Shown here: piece after piece, positions 54,733 through 64,000 of the stretch
Numbering within the stretch: position 1 is the stretch's first letter
Layout of the letters: each line of letters begins with the position of its first letter
The notes under the pieces: model-generated
Told to the model about the DNA's origin: nothing
What the model saw: the letters and a program-made list of their open reading frames with translations, nothing else
Databases searched by the model: none
Made by a program: the position numbers and the translations under genes
Origin: Hyposmocoma kahamanoa
Lineage: Eukaryota; Arthropoda; Insecta; Lepidoptera; Cosmopterigidae
NCBI RefSeq assembly: GCF_003589595.1
Contig: NW_020653945.1
Span: 9,239,505-9,303,504 of the forward strand
DNA length: 64,000 bases
Reading direction: 5' to 3'

Positions 54733-55014
54733 AGGTAGTCACCACACTTATCGATAAGGCTCCCATGAAGCCAGTTGCAAAAAATTTATGTCAATGTAGT
54801 AGCAGCGAAAAAGATTGACAAAAAGATGCGCCCGTCATCCTGAAACACACTTCATACGGAGCAAGGAGCTCTACTGCTCTGGTTTGTTGGAAAACCAAAT
54901 ATACGCTATTCAAAAATAGTGTCGTTTCCAAGATTTTATTTATTGCATGAACGTAAAGGTGTTTCTGACCCACTCAAGCCGTTTCCGCGTTAATACGTGT
55001 GATAACTCCCCAAG
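54733..55014. mobile_element. MITE family J carrying family A and D fragments
   Basis: Left end AGGTAGTCACCACACTTATC, right complement GGGGAGTTATCACACGTATT. Pieces of family A (GATGCGCCCGTCATCCTG, GCAAGGAGCTCTACTGCTC) and D (GGTTTGTTGGAAAACCAAAT) lie inside at 54825-54935. Confidence 0.7.
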
Positions 55015-55017
55015 GCT

Positions 55018-55835
55018 TGTCGTCTGAATCGGCCCTTATCCTATTTTTAAACTTCTTGCACAAGTATTTAGTGCAACGACATGCAAATATTACTGTTACG
55101 TGTTTCAAACGTGTTGTGCTCGCTTTAATGCCTTTTCAATCTAATTCATAAATAGTAATGGGCGTTAAGGGTTTCAATTAAATGGAACATTTTTATTACA
55201 CTTGGCATTGCAACTCTTCGTCTCTAAGCACCACCTTATTAAAGACGAGATTGATAATTTCAGTTTAACTATCTGCCTTAATATAGACTTGTTTATGCTA
55301 GTTGAAAACAATTTGCCTATCATCAAAGGCCCGGATCAGAATTGCTGTTGTAAAAGCTGATAAGTACAATTATTACCCCACCATATTGAGGCACTAGAAG
55401 GAGTTTAAATGACAAGACGAACATTGATACAAAAATACACCCTTTCACGGTTAAAAGGTAGCCTCTTAAATTATACTTGACAACTGTTCAAATATTATTA
55501 TTGATGCAAAGATTGAACAAACAAAGAAAGAATCCGTCGATCTGACTGGACTCGAACAAGTGTTTCTCCGACCCTACTAAGCTAAATAAGATTTAGAGTG
55601 TCTTGCAGATACCCTCGACACCATATCCAATCACTTTGCCAACCTCTTCGAAGAACTAAATCGGTAGAATTTAAAACTTATATATGTACATACATCAAAA
55701 GTGTCTAGGGATCAAGCACGTCTTTGAAAATCAGGTTTTTTAATTATTATATTTTCAACACCAATGGTTTTTGGTCAATTTCAAAATTTTAAAAATACGT
55801 AAGTAACTAAATAAATAATGTTATGTAGATAATTT
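55018..55835. other. Mostly unassigned
   Basis: A degraded tRNA-like piece near 55530-55595 (AATCCGTCGATCTGACTGG then ACTCGAACAAGTG) may be SINE S. Nothing else is recognised. Confidence 0.35.
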
Positions 55836-55840
55836 TAATT

Positions 55841-55975
55841 ATTAATACAAAGATCGCACACTTAGAAAAAAGCACAGGTTTATTTAGGTTTGCTAGGATA
55901 CGTCGGTTCGAAATCGGCCGGATCGACGGAAGTTTTTCTAAGTATTCGATCTTTGTATGAATAATTTATAACAAA
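55841..55975 (+). repeat. SINE S 3' half with an inverted tail copy
   Basis: B-box region GTCGGTTCGAAATCGGCCGG and tail CGATCTTTGTATGAATAATT. The left edge ATTATTAATACAAAGATCG is the complement of that tail, giving a small palindrome. Confidence 0.7.
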
Positions 55976-56185
55976 CTAGTGGAGTAATTTCACAAAAAAA
56001 TAATTGAATATCATGGTGGTGAAACATCCTAACATTAAATAAAAACTTAGATCATTTTATTTAACTTTAATGGGGTAATAAAAAAATATGTGTGTAATAT
56101 AAGTAGTGTATAATGTCGACGTACGTACGTACGTGGAGATTGTATTCGAAAAATATTAAAACAAAATAGGTATCATTGTTATACT

Positions 56186-56241
56186 TAGTTATTAATACAA
56201 AGCTAAGAAAAAATCTTTCGATCCAGCTGGGTTCGATCCAT
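56186..56241 (-). repeat. SINE S, 3' half, reverse orientation
   Basis: The reverse strand has TGGATCGAACCCAGCTGGATC and the tail CTTTGTATTAATAACTAA. It lies head-to-head with the next copy. Confidence 0.75.
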
Positions 56242-56382
56242 TTGGCACAGATGGCTCTACGGCAAAAAGTTATTAAAAACCAAAAAATCTGCAACAAGCA
56301 CATAGAAAAATTCGTAAGGTCCGCTTATTCGTTCCGTGGCATAGTTGGCGTAGCGTCTGACACGGTTTGCTGGAACACGTTG
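56242..56382 (+). repeat. SINE S, 5' half (interrupted by Transib-like element)
   Basis: ACAGATGGCTCTACGGC, CAAGCACATAGAAAAATTCG and the A-box CCGTGGCATAGTTGGCGTAG align with the full SINE at 12442-12668. It stops at ACACGTTG, just before the B-box; the rest is at 59290. Confidence 0.9.
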
Positions 56383-56410
56383 CACTGTGATTCCCCCATA
56401 GGCCATAAAT
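56383..56410 (+). repeat. Left terminus: heptamer, 12-bp spacer, 9-mer
   Basis: CACTGTG (56383-56389), 12 bases (56390-56401), GCCATAAAT (56402-56410), followed by an A-run. Positions 1-3 and 6-7 of the heptamer agree with the vertebrate signal CACAGTG. Confidence 0.75.
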
Positions 56411-56484
56411 CAAAAAAAATCATTGGCTTATCCCGGTTAGATCAACTCACTAAGTTAGTAACTAGTTAACAAGCTTCCAAAAAC

Positions 56485-56520
56485 TATAAATATCAATGTA
56501 ATTAGGTCACGTTATCATTC
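56485..56520 (+). promoter_or_regulatory. TATA box and arthropod initiator
   Basis: TATAAATA at 56485 and TCATTC at 56515-56520 match the arthropod initiator TCA(G/T)T(C/T). They lie about 32 bp apart, the normal TATA-to-start distance. Transcription from A 56517 would give a 129-nt leader before the exon 1 ATG. Confidence 0.6.
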
Positions 56521-56645
56521 ACTTTTGTGCATCGGAAGTGAGCGCATCGCGAGACTAATTATCACCACGTGTGAGTCATCGAAACTTAATCACTTTGTTT
56601 TTGAGTGTCACTATTCCAAATCAAGTGTTTACGTGTTGTGAAAGC

Positions 56646-58918
56646 ATGGAGATCCAAGAGCATGGTATGTACTTTTATTATCAATTTTTTTTAATTTTTT
56701 TTATGCATATTTTTTTTATATATAAATTTTTTATTGAAGGCAGTTTTTTGGTGAAAATTTTTGGCATAACTTAATTTCCTTTAGACCTACAACTTTTGGC
56801 TGCGCTGAGCTGCACCTGAGGTATATGGTTTTTGAATAAGGAGTATGTCCTTATTAAGAGCTATAAGTTTCATTTGCATCTTGCTGCCTCTTCTTGGCTT
56901 AAAGGGGTGTCAAAGTATGCATGTCCATAGTATTGAATTTTTAATTTTTTTTTAAGTTCAGCTTTCATATTGTTTTAGGTACATTTTTCAAATGTTCTGT
57001 ATCGAGGATGACAATTTTTGATATTTGGCACTCTAAAGTGGGTAATCCAAATGAAAAAATGCAACACGTCCTGAGCACTTTGACCGAAACATCATCCCTT
57101 TCTGACGACATCGAAAATATTGATTTAGAGACTTTAAGCCTTAAAATTAAGAATATTTGTAAACGAATTTCCCACTACTGGGCAAAGTCGAATCGTACTA
57201 GATCTAAATTCTTAGAAAAATATTCAGATTGGCTGCATGTCGTTGAAAATATTGATGTACAGCGAACTGAGTTACGTGTATCTCAGAGCTTTGACGAAGT
57301 TAAACCATCAACTTCTTCATCGCATGGCCGTCCGAGAATTAACTTTGACGACACCAGTAAACGTACAAAAAGGAGAAGATTGGCTAGTTTGTCTAACCAA
57401 GACCCTTCTCTTGTACAGTCATTGCTCAATGCGTCCGATAGCTTGTCTTGTCCTGAAATCGATTCTAGCGAAGTTTTATCGCTCATTGTTGAAGCTCAGT
57501 TAACTCGACATCAATATATATTAGTAAAGAAATTTATAGACAATAAGTTTTCAAAAACCATTTTCCCATCTTACCAAAGTGTCGTGGAATCTAAAAAACA
57601 CTGTTATCCTTCAGATATTACTGTTACAGAATCATCCGCCGAAGTCGAACTTCAAAGTTTATTAGATCATACTGCCAATCGGATTCTCAAGTCTCAAAAA
57701 GATGTTTTGGATAGTGTACCTAATGAGTCTCTAGATAAGATATCTTTGATAGGGAAATGGGGTTTCGATGGCAGTACAGGGCATTCAGAATATAAACAGT
57801 GTTTTTCTGACTCCACTCTTGAAGACAGTAGCCTGTTTGTTACTTCGTATGTGCCACTTCAGCTTGTTTTGACAACAGATAACAAAGAAAATTCAGTAGT
57901 TTTGTGGAAAAATCCTCGTCCTTCATCAACTCAATACTGTCGTCCCATACGCCTCCGATATTTGAAGGAATCGACTGCAGTGTCAGTTGAGGAAGAAGCT
58001 CATTTTAAAGATAAAATAAGGAACTTGCAGCCTACTGTTTTCAAGGAAGAAGATCGCGAATATCGCATTACTCATTGTTTGCAACTTACTATGGTAGATG
58101 GTAAAGTGTGTAATGCACTTAGTGGTGTTTCTTCATCAAAATGTTTTATTTGTAACGCCTTGCCCAGTGAAATGAACAAAATTGACGAATGTTTAAATAA
58201 GGAAGTCGATGAGAGTAAATATGAATTTGGTTTATCACCTCTTCACGCGTTAATACGTTTTTTTGAATATTTTGTTCATGTCGCGTACAAGTTAGATGTT
58301 AGGAAGTGGCAAGCTAGGTCCGCTAATGACAAAATGCTTGTTGCTGCAAAAAAATCATATGTTCAGACTCAATTTAGAGAAAGATTAGGGCTTATAGTGG
58401 ATAAGCCTAAAAGTGGCGGAAGCGGAACATCAAACGATGGTAATACAGCCAGGCGGTTTTTCTCGAATTCAGAAATTTCCGCTGAAATTACTGGGATCAA
58501 GAAGGATCTCCTAGATCGTTGCTGGATCATCCTTCAATGTTTAAATTCGGGATATAATATTAATAAGACGAACTTCGAAGAGTTCGCTTTAGAGACGGCT
58601 CGGCAGTTAGTTGCCGAGTATCCGTGGTATAACATGCCTGCTTCCGTTCACAAAGTTCTAATTCATGGTGCTAATGTTATAGATTACGGTTTGTTGTCAA
58701 TCGGAGAGTTGTCTGAAGAAGCAGCTGAAGCGACTAACAAATACATCAAGTCTTTTAGAAAAAATCATACGCGTAAAATGAGTCGCATTGTGACCAACAC
58801 AGATTTAGTAAATAGGCTGCTTCTTCATTCAGATCCCTTCATAACAGGTCTACGAAAGTTACCTGTTAAAAAAAAAGGTGTACTGTCAAAAGCTGTATTA
58901 GACTTGTTATGTATTTAA
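56646..58918 (+). CDS. RAG1-core/Transib-type DDE transposase (two exons)
   Basis: Cleaves at its terminal repeats and inserts the element by DDE chemistry, acting in the nucleus. The 636-codon frame opens with ATG 57008, but upstream sequence stays open to a strong acceptor (TTTTAG/GT at 56978/56979). An ATG exon at 56646-56664 (MEIQEH plus one base) ends at a perfect donor G/GTATGT. Joined in frame, the protein is 652 residues. In that numbering: a basic KRTKRRR stretch near 133-140 (nuclear signal), first catalytic Asp in KWGFDGSTGHSEYKQ (D270), second in LTMVDGKV (D380), zinc-binding pair CFIC (C395, C398), NDGNTARRFF (about 492-501) matching RAG1 NGNFARKL, HKVLIH (H564, H569) matching the second zinc pair, and catalytic Glu in EEAAEATNK (E590). 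The Asp-Asp spacing of 110 and the His-to-Glu spacing agree closely with RAG1. No stop, frameshift or missing residue is seen. RAG2, RING and other RAG1 N-terminal domains are absent. Confidence 0.93.
56665..56978 (+). other. Intron of the transposase gene, 314 nt
   Basis: Donor GTATGT at 56665, acceptor CATATTGTTTTAG ending at 56978 with a T-rich tract before it. The phase (one base before, two after) preserves the frame. Confidence 0.75.
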
Positions 58919-59213
58919 AGTTAATATTGTTGAGATTTAATGTATTTTGGTATAATTTGTGTTTTGTTTGTATTTTGTAAAATGAACTTTTTTATGTATT
59001 TTTATTGTTTTAATTTATTCATTTGTGGTTATTGTTAATACAAATAATCATTATTTACACAGTTTTACCATTAAAAGTCGCAGTATAAAATGTTTTAGAT
59101 ACATCGTCTAAAAACAAAATTACTGCGAGACATTTTTACACCTAAATATTGTCAAATATTTTTTAAAATGTATAATTTTATTAATTTACGTTTACCTAAT
59201 CATATTTTAACGT

Positions 59214-59219
59214 AATAAA
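59214..59219 (+). terminator. Polyadenylation signal
   Basis: AATAAA lies inside the element, about 300 bp after the stop codon and just before the right terminal repeat. Confidence 0.55.
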
Positions 59220-59251
59220 ATAAAAAAATAATAATAATTTCGGAGTTACGT

Positions 59252-59289
59252 ATTTATGACCGCCTTAGTATGGAGCGTGAATCACCGTG
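59252..59289 (-). repeat. Right terminus: heptamer, 22-bp spacer, 9-mer
   Basis: On the reverse strand CACGGTG (59289-59283), 22 bases (59282-59261), GTCATAAAT (59260-59252). The 9-mer differs from the left one at a single base. Confidence 0.75.
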
Positions 59290-59352
59290 CGTTGGATCGA
59301 ATCCAGCCGGATCTAATGATTTTTTCTTGGTGTCTGATTTTAGTATTAATAA
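59290..59352 (+). repeat. SINE S, 3' half (after the Transib-like element)
   Basis: Starts with the duplicated CGTTG, then GATCGAATCCAGCCGGATC (B-box) and ends TTAGTATTAATAATTAT. It continues the SINE broken at 56382. Confidence 0.9.
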
Positions 59353-59359
59353 TTATAAC

Positions 59360-59445
59360 AAACACATTAGCATAGCAATACAAAGGGGGAACGCTGCCAG
59401 ATCTTGGGCACCTTGCCGCGGGGACCCAATTTTATTCATATAATT
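59360..59445 (-). repeat. Family O repeat, reverse copy
   Basis: Complement of 28680-28800 (GGGGGAACGCTGCCAGATC, TTGCCGCGGGGACCCAA). Confidence 0.65.
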
Positions 59446-59449
59446 TAAA

Positions 59450-60220
59450 AATCCTAGTTTTATTTTCTTGTAGTTAAGCTCTTTTTGTCTTTTTTTTAAA
59501 TAGGTACCTAAATACTCTTCCTTACAATATTTAAAAAAATGATATCAGTTAGTAACAATAATATATTGTTAATTTAAAAAGGCTTCTTTTCTCATTTCCA
59601 CATGAGGTGTTTACCTGTAATTATTTGTGCATTAAATTTAAAACCCCAAATCAATGTACCTAATAAATAAGTCACAATAGCTTAAATTGAAAAAAAAAAA
59701 AAATTGTAAATGAATATTATTCGTTCATTCACTCATTTAATAGTTCTACGATTCTCAATAGGCACAAGCAGTTCACTGATTTAAGAATATAAGTTGACTT
59801 ATATAAACCGTTCAGCATTTCAACCCCATAAAAAACGGAAGTTTAAAATTTGATTAAAGAGAATACTAAGATTTAAGTTTAACGTTTTGAAGTTAAGTGG
59901 TACGACATTGAGTTTGCTCCAACGATTGGCTTCACGCCAAATGATTACGTTCTAACTGCAAAACTGTTAGTAAACGCCCAACTTGAATTTCAACGGACAC
60001 CCGCAGTGTGGAAACATCGATCTCAAAACACAGTTACATAGAAAGCTTTAACTTTCTGCGTTTTATCTGATTCTTTTTTATGATTTCGAAGGGTCGTTTT
60101 AGTAAAAGTTTTTCGTTTTAATGAATGAAGTTAACCCAGGCGCGGGATAACCAACAACCTGTTTGTTTTTTTTTTTACTTATAAATTCTATTAAGTAGTT
60201 TTGGGAAATTCTTTCTTCGA
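59450..60220. other. AT-rich, nothing recognised
   Basis: No frame or repeat match. An A-run at 59689-59702. Confidence 0.45.
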
Positions 60221-60227
60221 TCATTGC

Positions 60228-60478
60228 TACCACATGACAGGACGAACAAGTTGTGCGCCTGATGTTAAGCAGCCCACAACAGTTGGAGTGCCATTCAGAG
60301 CTTTCAAACTCAAGATCATAATCTTCCAGTGACATAAGTTGACAAGTCCCATATGCCTGTAATTTCACCAGCACCTTTCAAAACCAGAATGTAGTAATGC
60401 TCACGTTACGGCTTGGCGGCAGAAATAGGTAAGGTACTTCCCTGTACGAACACTTTCACAAGGAGCTTTACTACTACT
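60228..60478 (-). repeat. Family A copy with deletions
   Basis: CACATGACAGGACGAACAAG through AAGGAGCTTTACTACTAC. The central GCCACTGCGCCCGTCACC part is missing. The flank 60480-60565 is shared with 44945-45035, and a family D trace (AGTCAACCGTGACC, AATAGTTTCATTTC) follows to 60645. Confidence 0.85.
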
Positions 60479-60649
60479 AGAATTTGAATACAATTTAAGT
60501 CGTTAAACCAAAGTTGCATTAAAATCAAAGTTACGTTTTCAAGCTTATTATAAGTACAATATAGAATTACGGCTAACAGTCAACCGTGACCAAGTGTCCA
60601 TGGAAAATATAAGCGAGTTAGATCGGAAAAATAGTTTCATTTCTGATGC

Positions 60650-61130
60650 AACTGCATCAAAATCACCCTATTTAGGGCAGTGAATGAAGTTTCATTCATA
60701 TAAATATAAATAGGGTGAAAATAAACCTTTTCGATTCTGTTGTCTACCTATTCATAAATGGCTATGTTTACAACTACCCAGTCTCAAAAATATCAATAAT
60801 TACATGACGTATAACGAATGATTAATGTAAAAATATAAATACATTTCTCCTTTATATCGTCTTTCGCCTTTTATAAAACTCGAAATTAATAGTAATTATA
60901 ATGAAATAAGCATAAAATGACATGTAAAATTGTCGGCAATGTGGTATCGCCATATCGGGTTGACAATATGGGCAGGAAGAGCTAAAATGGACCGCGGAAT
61001 CGGACGGAAGTCCTTCAACTGTTCTTATAGTCAATTGGATACTTTATAGTTTATATTTAAAAGTTATGGATCATTAATTTGGTATTAAATAATAGCGTAC
61101 ACTGACCTACATACATTGGATGTCAATAAA
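60650..61130. other. Nothing recognised
   Basis: Contains TTTTATATTTATATGAAT-like inverted words near 60680-60720 but no clear element. Confidence 0.4.
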
Positions 61131-61133
61131 GCG

Positions 61134-61290
61134 GTTTGCATACCTTTGAGTTTCTCGGAATTTAAGTACGAAATTTAGTTTGAAATTTACCTTGAGCTCC
61201 GTAAAGGAAAACGATTTGAAGAGACCTGCACATCGAAGAAAGTTCACGACTCTCGGAAAATGTGTATAGTTCTCAACCCGCATTTATATT
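61134..61290 (+). repeat. SINE family G, body only
   Basis: TTTGAGTTTCTCGGAATTTA, CCTTGAGCTCCGTAAAGG and GAAGAAAGTTCACGACTC match the body of the copy at 14155. The tRNA head is lost. Confidence 0.75.
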
Positions 61291-61304
61291 TAAGAACTAT
61301 TTTA

Positions 61305-61730
61305 GCAGTACAGCTTCTTGTAAAAGAGTTCGACCAGGGAAATACTACCTGCGGGTATACGCACAATACAAAGTCGATATTTTTTAAACATCTAACCTAC
61401 CTATCATCATTACGTGCGCCTCAGTAATGACATTCTTTAGTAACATTAAAGCTCTTTGTGAAGACGTCGTTCAGGGAACCTCATCTATTTCTGCCACCAA
61501 GCAGTAATGTTAGCATTGCAGCGTTCCGGCTTAGAACGGTAAGGGTGCTGGTGAAATTACAGGCACATGGGACTTGTCAACTTATGTCTCAGGGTGACGG
61601 GCACAGTGGCAGTGCCACTCAGATCTTTGCGATTTAAAGCTCTGAGTGGCTCTTCAACTATTATGGACAGCCAGGTAGCTTACCATCAGGCACTTTTTCG
61701 TCCCGTCACTTGATATTATAAAAAAAAAAC
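61305..61730 (+). repeat. Family A copy plus an upstream 5' fragment
   Basis: The main copy runs 61446-61730, GCTCTTTGTGAAGACGTCG to CCCGTCACTTGATATTATAA plus an A-run. A second 5' piece (CAGCTTCTTGTAAAAGAGTTC) sits at 61310-61345 in the same orientation. Confidence 0.88.
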
Positions 61731-61734
61731 TGTC

Positions 61735-63005
61735 CACGAACGAGATAATCAATGCACACAAGTCACACTGATTGCAACCAAATCTAACTATAGGACATTA
61801 TATCAGATAGAATGTCTATTGATATATGTTTTGGCGACAGAATAGTAGACAAATAATATGAGTATAAAAATCAATCTCTTACAATTGACCGGCTATCGCA
61901 ACACAATGAAAGACAATGAACAACATTCGATGTTATCGGACTTCTATTGCACTAAGCCGAGGTCGTCTAGACTTATTTAACTACAAACGAGGAGTTGACA
62001 TTAGTCTTTGATTTATTAGCCTTTCTAATACACTGTTGAATTGTGAAACCTTTAACAAATAACCTTTAAAATAAATTTCAAGAACGTCTATCGAAAACAC
62101 AAAAAAGGGAAAATGACTGTACTTGAGCACGATTTATAGGCAGCTAGTTACACAATGTTGTACCTACCTTTTAAAGTAGGTTGCTATTAAATTGTGGAGT
62201 AAAAATATTTATTCAAACTCTTTTATACATGTGCTGTATCACATGCTTTTGAAATATTCAATGAGTAAATGTAGAGTTGGGTATGTTCTTTCTTTTCTGG
62301 TGTTTCGTTCGTTTCTTGTCTTTGATGTCTTTTATATTAAAAGGAACTAAAGTAATTTGCACAGTTTATGATTATGACGATTACCATTTCCAATATCATT
62401 GGTTGACAAGTGAAATATACTAAATTACAAATTTTTTGAGAAAAAAAATATAATAGATATAGTAATTTTGCTTTTTTTAAACACATATTTATTTTAATGG
62501 TTTTTAGATGAGTTTTTCGGATTTTAACCTTTTACGGTTTGACTTTTGCTATATTGAAATTTAATTAAAAATACTGAATGTGATTTTAACGTGTTTCATT
62601 TCTAAGCAGACGATATTTAATTTTTGATGGCGTCATACGATACTCACCGCGTTAATACGAACCTATCGGCAACTCACATCTTAATATCGATTGAAGCGTA
62701 TATTATAGAAAGTAAAAACAGTGAAGTGGCACTCGAAGGATTGCTTTAGTTCGATAAACATAGTAGGTAAGTAACTTAACTTATTTAGTCTATGTGTTAT
62801 GGCGTAATTTTATTTCTTCTGATTGTTTCATGGATTTGTATAGAAAGTTGAATAGCTTTGCATGAATTTTTATAAGTTGCATAACGTTAGATGTCTGCCA
62901 TGATACCTAAGTCGTTCACTCTTTCAAAGTAACCTTTATTTTTTTCACAATTGACATATAAAATTTTTACTACTACGTTCTCTTTCGTCATCAACCCGTT
63001 TATGT
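61735..63005. other. AT-rich, nothing recognised
   Basis: A word shared with MITE J (CCGCGTTAATACG) occurs at about 62648 without a second arm. No gene. Confidence 0.45.
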
Positions 63006-63009
63006 TTCA

Positions 63010-63262
63010 CTTCTGGCCACAGGACATAGTCCGCCACGTTGGTCCAATGAGGTCTTGGGGTCTTAATACGTTTTCCAAGGGTTGTGAATCTTCTTCAATG
63101 TGCAGTTTTCAACACGATATTGTCTTTCACCGAAAAACTAATGGTAAATTTCAATTTGAATTTTGCACATAAATCCCGGAAGTGCGAGCCAAGATTCTAA
63201 ACCACGGCCTTTGCTTGAGAAGCGGTAGGTCAAACTATTATGCTACGACGACTTCTGCTCTT
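63010..63262 (-). repeat. tRNA-derived SINE, family G
   Basis: On the reverse strand the tRNA-like head with TAGTTTGACCTACCGCTTC, a degraded B-box, TTTTCGGTGAAAGACAATATC, and GGACTATGTCCTGTGGCC at the far end. Confidence 0.85.
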
Positions 63263-63264
63263 TA

Positions 63265-63848
63265 CTGAATATTAAATGACCTAAGTAAATATTGCAGAAG
63301 ATATAATATAATTCGAACAAAAGGTCAAATTGCACTTAAGTATGAGGTTCAGTGTTCCATTCTAAAGACGTGCAAATGCCAGAATATTGAGCGCAAGCGC
63401 AGGTGAGTTGAACAACATCTGGGCCCATGCCAAGTCCTGTTTATAAAATAGCTTACGTTTTATAAACATTGCAAAGAATATACTTCCTAGCAGGAAAAAG
63501 AGTGTATATTTTTGGATAATGTTTAGTTATGGAATAAAAAACTATGAATCACACTCGCTTGCATGCGTAAAGCGATATATCCGAATTTAGCGCTATTATG
63601 CTTGATTAACTGCAAGTTATGCACATAGAATTAATAATATTTAATTCTGAAATTCCTAAATTATTAAAAACAAACGTAAACAATAAAATTAAAAGGCTAA
63701 AGTTTACCTATATTTTTACTTACTATTACAAAAACCTTCATCTAATTACACTACCATAGTAAAATAATAGCTAGTTACACAATACAAATATACAACAAAA
63801 TACTATATAATCGTAAGATACGAGTTTTCTTAGTTTAGGAGTAAGGGA
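63265..63848. other. AT-rich, nothing recognised
   Basis: No frame or repeat match. Confidence 0.45.
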
Positions 63849-63853
63849 ATTGG

Positions 63854-63992
63854 TTAAGGTCCAATGTACCTGTAATTCCACAGCACCCGTACCCTTTAAA
63901 ACCGGAAAACAGTAAAGCTCACATTGCTTCTTGGCGGCAGAAATAGGTAAGGTGGGAGTACTTCCCTGGACGAATTCTTTCAGAAGGAAAGG
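63854..63992 (-). repeat. Family A copy, 5' half, at window end
   Basis: CCAATGTACCTGTAATTCCAC through GACGAATTCTTTCAGAAGG, with the tail half missing. Confidence 0.85.
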
Positions 63993-64000
63993 AAAAAAAA

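Larger units (their letters stand above)
56383..59289 (+). mobile_element. Intact Transib/RAG1-like DNA transposon, 2,907 bp
   Basis: The left end CACTGTGATTC and right end (reverse complement) CACGGTGATTC are terminal inverted repeats. CGTTG is duplicated on both sides (56378-56382 and 59290-59294). Known Transib elements make 5-bp, GC-biased duplications and start CAC-A/T-ATG. The element is inserted in a SINE whose two halves join perfectly when it is removed. It carries a promoter-like TATA and initiator, a two-exon transposase gene with every catalytic residue, and a polyadenylation signal. Nothing indicates decay. Confidence 0.93.

Noticed and set aside
57237..57503. Second genes inside the transposase region, on either strand
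   Set aside because: They are other-frame readings of the intact 636-codon frame.
56383..59289. Domesticated host RAG1-like gene rather than a transposon
   Set aside because: Paired terminal repeats and a fresh target duplication show it is still organised as a mobile element.
1..64000. Bacterial operon, phage or virus content
   Set aside because: No ribosome-binding sites, gene strings or viral hallmark proteins. Composition and repeats are those of an insect nuclear genome.

Overview
The window is AT-rich, intron-bearing animal DNA and is most likely from a moth or butterfly. The evidence is the repeat content: several tRNA-derived SINE families, jockey-like LINEs ending in TTTGACT repeats, mariner and hAT remnants, and a roughly 300-bp interspersed repeat (called family A here) present in more than 20 full or partial copies on both strands. 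There is no prokaryotic-style gene organisation and no rRNA gene. The tRNA-like stretches are SINE heads, not tRNA genes.

The one clearly intact gene lies near the right end. A 2,907-bp DNA transposon at 56383-59289 encodes a RAG1-core/Transib-type DDE transposase. It has a TATA box and initiator, a 19-nt first coding exon, a 314-nt intron, a long second exon (652 residues after splicing) and an AATAAA signal. Its ends are related terminal repeats starting CACTGTG and CACGGTG, and a 5-bp duplication CGTTG flanks it. The element splits a tRNA-derived SINE, so the empty site can be read directly from the flanks. Each end has a CAC-G(T)G heptamer, a spacer of 12 (left) or 22 (right) bases, and a shared 9-mer. 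This resembles the 12/23 asymmetry of V(D)J recombination signals.

Layout by region. 1-10 kb: family A repeats, SINEs, and a jockey-like LINE nested in a family A copy (4653-6182). 11-15 kb: a broken mariner carrying a SINE insertion, abutting one of two copies of a 460-480-bp inverted-repeat element. 15-20 kb: hAT C-terminal remnant, a GC-rich island, and a CR1/jockey-like LINE interrupted by a 516-bp terminal-inverted-repeat element with an 8-bp duplication. 20-31 kb: repeats, two possible host terminal exons (22235-22475 and 24327-24468), and a 0.46-kb direct duplication. 32-35 kb: a 1-kb hAT-like inverted-repeat element and a CpG-rich block resembling a promoter with a first exon ending at a splice donor (34283/34284). 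35-48 kb: LINE fragments including a 5'-truncated CR1-like copy with an intact YADD box, plus nested MITEs. 48-56 kb: family A arrays, a large inverted repeat (50405-51357) and a pentanucleotide microsatellite. 56-64 kb: the Transib-like element, then more repeats.

Apart from the transposase and the possible host exons, the coding potential is decayed mobile-element sequence. All family names and homologies come from reading motifs by eye; no database search was possible.
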